From Larkinella terrae (GTDB lineage Bacteria > Bacteroidota > Bacteroidia > Cytophagales > Spirosomataceae): DNA of 64,000 nt. Position numbers and translations under genes: made by a program. The notes beneath the pieces were generated by a model. It was not told the origin of the DNA. It worked only from the letters and a program-made list of their open reading frames with translations, and did not search any database. Positions 59,445-64,000 of the stretch are shown here, piece by piece. The stretch is taken from the NCBI RefSeq assembly GCF_009668025.1, contig NZ_WJXZ01000013.1, positions 124,001 through 188,000 of the forward strand, in the 5' to 3' direction. Within the stretch, counting starts at the first letter, position 1. Each line of letters starts with the position of its first letter.

Positions 59445-60059
59445 TTAAACCGTTTCGACCGGAATGCCGTACTCAATCAACTGCGGTTTTAACGCATCGA
59501 CGTGGGTAAAATGAATGGCGTGGATTCCCAGCTGTTCGGCGGCTTTGATATTTCGAAGATTGTCATCGATGAAGAGAGCTTCGTCCGGTTGGATCGAATA
59601 CCGATTCAATAAGGTTTGGTAAAAGGAAGCGAACGGTTTTCGGTCTTTTTCAACGCCGGAAACGACAATTCCGTCAAACCAGCCTAGAAATTCAAACCGC
59701 TCCTGCGCAATCGGAAAGGTCTCGGCCGACCAGTTCGTCAGCGCGTACAATTTATACTTACCGCTGGCTTTAATCGACTGAAGCAGCTCAACCATTCCGG
59801 GAATTTCGCCCTGCAACATTTCCGCCCAGCGATCGTAAAACAGCCGGATATTCGCTTCGTGTTCAGGAAATTGGGCCACCAGCAAATCCGTCGCTTCCTG
59901 CAGTGGCCGCCCGCCATCCTGCTCTTCATTCCAGGCGGGGGTGCAAACGGTTTCCAGAAAAATCCGCATCTCCTCTTCCTGAAAAACCTTACTGTACAGG
60001 TAGTGGGGATTCCAGTCAATTAAAACCGCACCGAGGTCGAAAATAATTGTATTGATCAT
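59445..60059 (-). CDS. HAD-family hydrolase (YihX-type phosphatase)
   Basis: Protein of 204 residues. Motif I is IFDLGAVLIDWNP with nucleophile Asp8; motif II is ALTNWS near 107; motif III is KDRKPFASFY with Lys near 141; motif IV is LFIDDNLRN near 166. HAD-IA phosphatases of this kind release phosphate from sugar phosphates such as glucose 1-phosphate, or act on haloacids; the specific reaction here is not certain. First of the three minus-strand genes. Confidence 0.9.
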   Translation of the reverse strand: MINTIIFDLGAVLIDWNPHYLYSKVFQEEEMRIFLETVCTPAWNEEQDGGRPLQEATDLLVAQFPEHEANIRLFYDRWAEMLQGEIPGMVELLQSIKASGKYKLYALTNWSAETFPIAQERFEFLGWFDGIVVSGVEKDRKPFASFYQTLLNRYSIQPDEALFIDDNLRNIKAAEQLGIHAIHFTHVDALKPQLIEYGIPVETV

Positions 60060-60138
60060 GAAGGTAACGAATGAGTAAACGTCCGATAAAGGTAATGCAC
60101 TTCAAAGGTAGATCAATTTTAGCATCCAAAACCATATT

Positions 60139-60179
60139 TGCAACATAGTTGCATAAATAGAAAAATAGCCATTACTTTG
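60139..60179 (+). promoter_or_regulatory. promoter with palindromic operator for the TrxR-like gene
   Basis: TGCAAC ATA GTTGCA (60139-60153) is a perfect palindrome around three bases. TTG inside it (60149-60151) sits 21 bp before TACTTTG (60173-60179), near the -33/-7 arrangement, so a repressor binding here would block the promoter. MarR- or HxlR-type regulators use such sites; none is next to it, though an HxlR relic lies far away. Confidence 0.4.
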
Positions 60180-60250
60180 CCGAAGAATGCTCCTAAACCA
60201 CAAGGGAAGAAAATAAATTAAGACTTACACCATCATTTGCATCCTCAAAA

Positions 60251-61162
60251 ATGACCCCATCAACTTCTCACTTCGATGTCATCATCATTGGCGGCAGTTA
60301 TGCCGGACTCAGCGCGGCCCTGCTGCTGGGTCGTGCCCTGCGAACGGTTCTGGTGCTCGACAGCGGCCAGCCCGCCAACCGGAAAACACCTCACTCCCAC
60401 AGTTTCCTGACCCGCGACGGCGAAACACCCGCCAAGCTTTCGGCAATTGCCCGCGAACAGGCGCTGGCGTATCCTACGGTGCGGTTTTTAAGCGCGACGG
60501 CAACATCAGCGACTCGGGATGAAACCGGTTTTCGCGTAGCGACTCAGGCTGACGAGACTTTCTTTGCCAAACGCATCATCTTGGCGACGGGTCTGGCCGA
60601 CGGTTTTCCGCCCCTGCCCGGTTTTGCCGAGTGTTGGGGTATTTCGGTCTTGCATTGCCCGTTTTGCCACGGTTACGAGGTGAAAGATCGGGTGGTGGGT
60701 GTGTTGGCAAACGGTGAAACCGGTTTTGAAATGACCAAACTTATTCACCACTGGAGTCCGGGTATGACGTTGTTTACCAACGGACCATCGACCTTGACAG
60801 ACGAGCAGACCGCCAAATTGCAGGAACACACTATCCCAATTATTGAAACGCCCATTTTGGCCCTTCAGCACCAGCAAGGGCAGTTGAAAGCGTTGAAACT
60901 TGCCGACCAGAAAACCGTTCCCATCGACGCGCTTTACAGCCATTCCACGCTCAGTCAGACCAGCGATCTGGCCACGCAGCTGGGTTGTCAACTGGACGAC
61001 AAAGGATTTGTGATCACCGATGGATTGGGCAAAACCAGCGTCAACGGCGTCTACGCGGCTGGTGACACGCAGACGATGATGCGACAGGTCCTGATTGCGG
61101 CTTCCAACGGCATGAAGGCGGCCTTGGGAATTTTTCGGGAACTGCTGAACGAGGAATTCTGA
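60251..61162 (+). CDS. thioredoxin reductase-like NAD(P)/FAD oxidoreductase
   Basis: Protein of 303 residues. FAD motif DVIIIGGSYAGLSAA at residues 9-23, redox pair C136-P-F-C139 in HCPFCHGYE, and the late GVYAAGDTQTMMRQVLIAASNG FAD segment. It belongs to the short TrxR-like group that uses NAD(P)H to reduce a disulfide or a small molecule such as a dithiol antibiotic or nitro compound. The CPFC pair with GYE is like that of the holomycin/gliotoxin-type family. A palindrome in the promoter suggests it is controlled. The gene stands alone. Confidence 0.88.
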   Translation: MTPSTSHFDVIIIGGSYAGLSAALLLGRALRTVLVLDSGQPANRKTPHSHSFLTRDGETPAKLSAIAREQALAYPTVRFLSATATSATRDETGFRVATQADETFFAKRIILATGLADGFPPLPGFAECWGISVLHCPFCHGYEVKDRVVGVLANGETGFEMTKLIHHWSPGMTLFTNGPSTLTDEQTAKLQEHTIPIIETPILALQHQQGQLKALKLADQKTVPIDALYSHSTLSQTSDLATQLGCQLDDKGFVITDGLGKTSVNGVYAAGDTQTMMRQVLIAASNGMKAALGIFRELLNEEF

Positions 61163-61257
61163 TCAAAACCGGCTCATAACCGTATGAAGAAAAATTAATT
61201 TCAGTTTCAGGCCGGACTCAGGACGCGTTTCTAGCTTTGTTTCATAATCAACAGTAA

Positions 61258-62136
61258 ATGACATTGACAATGAAAAACAACGCAAAAATGATGACCAGCC
61301 TCCTGCTGATGGGCAGCCTGATTACGCCCCAACTTCACGCGCAAACCGCTCCGACTCCTCCCCTGAACGCTCCCGATGCCGCTGCGGAAGCGCCAGTTCC
61401 CCCCATCGAATTGCGGGCTGGTCGCGGTCATCGGGGTGGCTACCCGGGCGGACAGTTCCGCGACTCCAGACATTCTTCGGATCGGCGGGAAGAATTGGGG
61501 GATTCACAAGGTCCACGGGGCCCCCGCGAACCGCGTGGTCCGCGCGAACGCGGGGCATTGACCGCCCTGACGACGTTGACCGGAACGGTCGGTGAGTTAA
61601 AAGGAAATGACGATTTTATTCTGGATGGTTTTCTGTTAAAAACCGCGGCAGGTTCCACCACCCTCGTCAAGTTTCCGGCTCATCTCGGGCAATCGATTCA
61701 ACAGGCCGTTAAATCCGGCAATTCGGTGAGTATAAGCGGTATTTCGGAAACGGGCCTTGACGGTGAATCGATCTTCCGGATGACGAGCCTCACGGCCGGG
61801 AAAACGACCATTCTGGACGCTCCGCCAACTCCGCCGACCACTCCTCCGGCCGCTCCGTCGGCAGCAACCGTGACAGGTAAAATAGCTGATTACCAGCTCG
61901 ATCGCGCGGGCCGCGTCAATGGGTTTACGCTAACGGCTTCCGGTGACGCCAAAACGATTATCCGCATTCCGGCCGATGTGGCTTACCAACTGACGAATCT
62001 GGCCACGAAAGGAAGTACGATTACCGTACAGGGATACCCCAAAATCCTGCGGGAAGGGCAGGTTCAACTCGAAAAAGTGAATATCTTGCGCCCTACAATT
62101 CTGACAATCAACGGTCAGCAATACCTGATCCGGTAA
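61258..62136 (+). CDS. secreted protein with Gly-Pro-Arg linker and two repeated domains
   Basis: Protein of 292 residues. Signal peptide (about 1-30; alternative start at 61270). A low-complexity, charged linker (about 60-100) is built of Gly-Pro-Arg (GPRGPREPRGPRERG) and RGHRGGYPGG. Two related strand domains follow (about 105-180 and 200-292; GTVGELKGNDDFILDGFLLKT and GKIADYQLDRAGRVNGFTLTA) separated by a Pro/Ala linker. The pairs resemble OB-fold proteins of the DUF5666 type. Likely periplasmic; it precedes a two-component system, which may sense what it binds. Confidence 0.75.
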   Translation: MTLTMKNNAKMMTSLLLMGSLITPQLHAQTAPTPPLNAPDAAAEAPVPPIELRAGRGHRGGYPGGQFRDSRHSSDRREELGDSQGPRGPREPRGPRERGALTALTTLTGTVGELKGNDDFILDGFLLKTAAGSTTLVKFPAHLGQSIQQAVKSGNSVSISGISETGLDGESIFRMTSLTAGKTTILDAPPTPPTTPPAAPSAATVTGKIADYQLDRAGRVNGFTLTASGDAKTIIRIPADVAYQLTNLATKGSTITVQGYPKILREGQVQLEKVNILRPTILTINGQQYLIR

Positions 62137-62148
62137 TCAACTGCCAGC

Positions 62149-62184
62149 AACCGCTCCGGATTTTGACCGATCCGGAGCGGTTTT
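62149..62184 (+). terminator. rho-independent terminator
   Basis: CCGCTCCGGAT (62151-62161) pairs with ATCCGGAGCGG (62170-62180) with an 8-nt loop, then TTTT. It ends only 12 bases before the ATG of the response regulator gene, leaving no room for a separate promoter downstream. Confidence 0.75.
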
Positions 62185-62195
62185 GTAATTGATAT

Positions 62196-62867
62196 ATGAA
62201 AATTTTAGTGATCGAAGACGAGCGTAAACTGGGCCGGTTTATCAAACAGGGCCTGGAACAACACGGCCATGTCGCCGACCTGACGCATTCCGGCACCGAA
62301 GGACTCGATCAACTCGCCGGTGGCCTTTACGATCTGGTGTTGCTCGATCTGATGCTGCCGGGCCAAACCGGTTTCGACGTCCTGAAAAACCTGCGGGCCT
62401 TCCGGCTGGCGGTTCCGGTCATGATTCTTTCGGCGCTGAGTGATCCGGCCACGGTGGTGCAGGGACTGGATCTGGGCGCCGTGGATTACCTCCGCAAGCC
62501 CTTCGATTTCGATGAACTGCTGGCCCGAATCCGGATTCTGCAACGCCGAACCGCTACCGGCGACAGCGTGGTGTTGCGCGTGGCCGATCTGGAAATGCAT
62601 CTCATTTCGCACGAAGTGATCAAAAGCGGCAAGAGTCTGAGCCTGACCAACCGCGAATTTGCCCTGCTCGAACTGCTGATGCGCCGGACCGGACAACTGG
62701 TTACCAAAAACGAAATCGCGGAAAAAGTCTGGTCGGCGGATTACGACATGGGCAGCAATGTCATTGAAGTCCACATTTATCAACTGCGCAAAAAGCTGGA
62801 TGCCACCGGCCAGACCGGGCTGATTGAAACGCTGGTCGGTCGCGGATACCGGCTGAAAAACCAATGA
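62196..62867 (+). CDS. OmpR/PhoB-family response regulator
   Basis: Protein of 223 residues. Receiver domain (residues 1-118) with IEDERK, phospho-acceptor Asp51 in LVLLDLMLP, SALSD and YLRKPFD Lys; winged-helix trans_reg_C domain (125-220: LTNREFALLELLMRRTGQLVTKNEI, GSNVIEVHIYQLRKKL, GRGYRLK). CusR/QseB-like. Its stop overlaps the kinase start (ATGA, 62864-62867). The terminator just upstream makes its promoter puzzling. Confidence 0.95.
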   Translation: MKILVIEDERKLGRFIKQGLEQHGHVADLTHSGTEGLDQLAGGLYDLVLLDLMLPGQTGFDVLKNLRAFRLAVPVMILSALSDPATVVQGLDLGAVDYLRKPFDFDELLARIRILQRRTATGDSVVLRVADLEMHLISHEVIKSGKSLSLTNREFALLELLMRRTGQLVTKNEIAEKVWSADYDMGSNVIEVHIYQLRKKLDATGQTGLIETLVGRGYRLKNQ

Positions 62868-64000
62868 GTCTGCGCAGTCGGATTGTGCTGGCGGTAATGG
62901 CGGTTTTCGCGGTCGTGAGTGGTTTGGCGGGCTACCTGATGCTGACCAGGGCAGAAACCAGTCTGCAACAGGCGTTCGACCGGGCCACGCAGGTGCGGGC
63001 GGGTTGGTTACTAACCCTCGTCAGCGTCGATCCGGTCATTATTCCTCTCCCAAACGGAACCGAGCGAATGCGCGTGATCTACGAAAGTTATGGTCAAACG
63101 CGCGAGCTTTTCCGCAGCCCCGGTTTTCCCGACCTTACAAGCGATCCGGCACCTTCCTACCGGCCAATTACCGTTCAAGCGTCGCCCGAGCAATACCCGG
63201 CTGGTCGGTTAAGTCTCACGCTGGCGATTCCCGATGAGAGTTTGCGAACGGATATCAAACAGTTGCGCAAGGTGTTCGGGCTGGGTTGGTTACTGAGTCT
63301 CCTGCTTGCTTTTGGCGCGGGGTATGGCATCGCCGGTTGGCTATTGCGGCCCATTCAACTGATTGTCAATCAGGCCGAAGCGATCAAAACCGCCGATCAC
63401 GCCGAGCCGCTTGCCTTACCGAAAACCCGGGACGAATTGTATCGGCTAACCGAAACCCTAAATCGCATGCTGGCGCGAATTCGCGAAAGTGCGGAGGGAC
63501 AACGCCATTTTTTTGGAGCGGCCGCACACGAACTTCGCACCCCGCTGACGGTGATGAAAACCGGTCTTGAGGTAACGCTCCACCGGGGGCAGGTGGACCC
63601 TCAAACGCATCAATTTCTGATGGGGCAACTCGAAGATGTCAGCCGCCTGACCCGATTGATCAACGAGTTTCTAACCCTGAGTCAACCTGATAACCTGGCT
63701 CCGGTTTTGAAAAAAAGTCCGATTACCTTGTCAGATTTGATTGAAAAATGCCTGACGCAACTCGCATCACTCACCATCGATTACAATGTAACGACGACGT
63801 TTGAACGAGCGGTTTTTCCCGAATCACCCCTGACGACCGACGCCCTCAAGCTGGAGCATATACTCCTGAATCTGATCGAAAATGCGGTAAAATACGCCGT
63901 TTCCGGCAGTGTCGTTACCGTCAAACTGCTGCAGGAGGAAAACTGGATCATTCAGATTCAAAACCGCACCCTGCGCGAAAGCGGCCCAACGATCGACCTG
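62864..64000 (+). CDS. sensor histidine kinase, 3' end outside window
   Basis: Visible 379 codons. Membrane helices at about 8-27 and 137-161 enclose a 110-residue periplasmic sensor region. A HAMP-like stretch (LRPIQLIVNQAEAIKT ... DELYRLTETLNRMLARI) is followed by the HisKA domain with His222 in AAAHELRTPLTVMKTG. The ATP-binding N-box (LLNLIENAVKYA) starts near 345; the remainder is cut off. It pairs with the OmpR-type regulator. Confidence 0.93.
   Translation, partial: MSLRSRIVLAVMAVFAVVSGLAGYLMLTRAETSLQQAFDRATQVRAGWLLTLVSVDPVIIPLPNGTERMRVIYESYGQTRELFRSPGFPDLTSDPAPSYRPITVQASPEQYPAGRLSLTLAIPDESLRTDIKQLRKVFGLGWLLSLLLAFGAGYGIAGWLLRPIQLIVNQAEAIKTADHAEPLALPKTRDELYRLTETLNRMLARIRESAEGQRHFFGAAAHELRTPLTVMKTGLEVTLHRGQVDPQTHQFLMGQLEDVSRLTRLINEFLTLSQPDNLAPVLKKSPITLSDLIEKCLTQLASLTIDYNVTTTFERAVFPESPLTTDALKLEHILLNLIENAVKYAVSGSVVTVKLLQEENWIIQIQNRTLRESGPTIDL

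Noticed and set aside
62205-62864. 219-codon minus-strand frame
   Set aside because: Exact shadow of the response regulator gene.
1-64000. tRNA, rRNA, prophage or insertion sequence genes
   Set aside because: No tRNA cloverleaf, rRNA motif, integrase, transposase or phage structural gene was seen in reading either strand.

Overview
The window looks like chromosomal DNA of a Cytophagales bacterium (Bacteroidota), most likely a Spirosoma/Larkinella-type member of the Spirosomataceae. Evidence for this: a SusC/SusD pair, a DUF3822-coaD pair, Lrp next to alanine dehydrogenase, two Wzi-like outer membrane proteins, LytTR two-component pairs, gene starts without Shine-Dalgarno sites, and -7 elements of the Bacteroidetes form TAnnTTTG. 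Base composition is about 50% GC in genes, with AT-rich gaps. I found no tRNA, rRNA, CRISPR array, transposase or prophage gene. About 56 protein genes are supported. The first (GH13-like, minus strand) and the last (histidine kinase, plus strand) run off the window edges.

Layout. 1-7200: partial GH13-like enzyme, FAD oxidoreductase, lrp and ald (divergent), then a LytTR response regulator with its kinase. 7300-17200: small unknown genes, a RecD-like helicase, a lipoprotein, a relic of an HxlR regulator, CBS protein, two NUDIX enzymes, DUF3822-coaD, a CNNM/CorC-type membrane protein, pyrE and the first Wzi gene. 17400-25770: a DUF4394 lipoprotein with an internal duplication, dprA, a PhoX-like lipoprotein coupled to a diheme peroxidase, a small membrane protein and the second Wzi gene. 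25900-31270: MerR regulator, alaS, a small conserved gene and a TPR protein. 31290-37050: a polyamine-type membrane cluster (SpeD-like, DUF4178, small membrane protein, DUF350, membrane-anchored SpeE-like protein, Tat lipoprotein amine oxidoreductase). 37180-50200 (all minus strand): a galactonate-type catabolic locus (sulfatase, MFS importer, KDPGal aldolase, KDGal kinase, galactonate dehydratase, SusD, SusC, second enolase-superfamily dehydratase, LacI regulator). 50380-54250 (divergent): a Tat-targeted three-subunit molybdenum aldehyde oxidase. 54367-60060: a lipoprotein behind a folded leader, then an alpha-rhamnosidase-like enzyme, a PHP-like hydrolase and a HAD phosphatase. 60250-64000: a thioredoxin-reductase-like enzyme, a secreted protein with a Gly-Pro-Arg linker, and an OmpR-type regulator with its kinase.

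How the genes work together. In the 37-54 kb locus both sugar-acid dehydratases carry Tat-type signals, and so does the iron-sulfur subunit of the divergent aldehyde oxidase, while the kinase and aldolase do not. This suggests that aldehyde oxidation and dehydration happen in the periplasm and that the 2-keto-3-deoxy acid is then imported. A 16-bp perfect palindrome in front of the LacI gene, and a 14/16 copy in front of the second dehydratase, are candidate operators. In the 31-36 kb cluster the SpeD-like protein keeps the self-cleavage Glu-Ser and the processing His but has Ser where the catalytic Cys should be, so it may not be an ordinary AdoMet decarboxylase.

The most unusual non-coding feature is a set of long intergenic palindromes, each made of short self-similar units and each next to a stop codon. 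Two have perfect 36-nt arms; one of these contains the stop codons of both flanking convergent genes. A separate REP-like composite lies at 55232-55383, and a possible three-way-junction leader that hides a start codon lies at 54292-54374.
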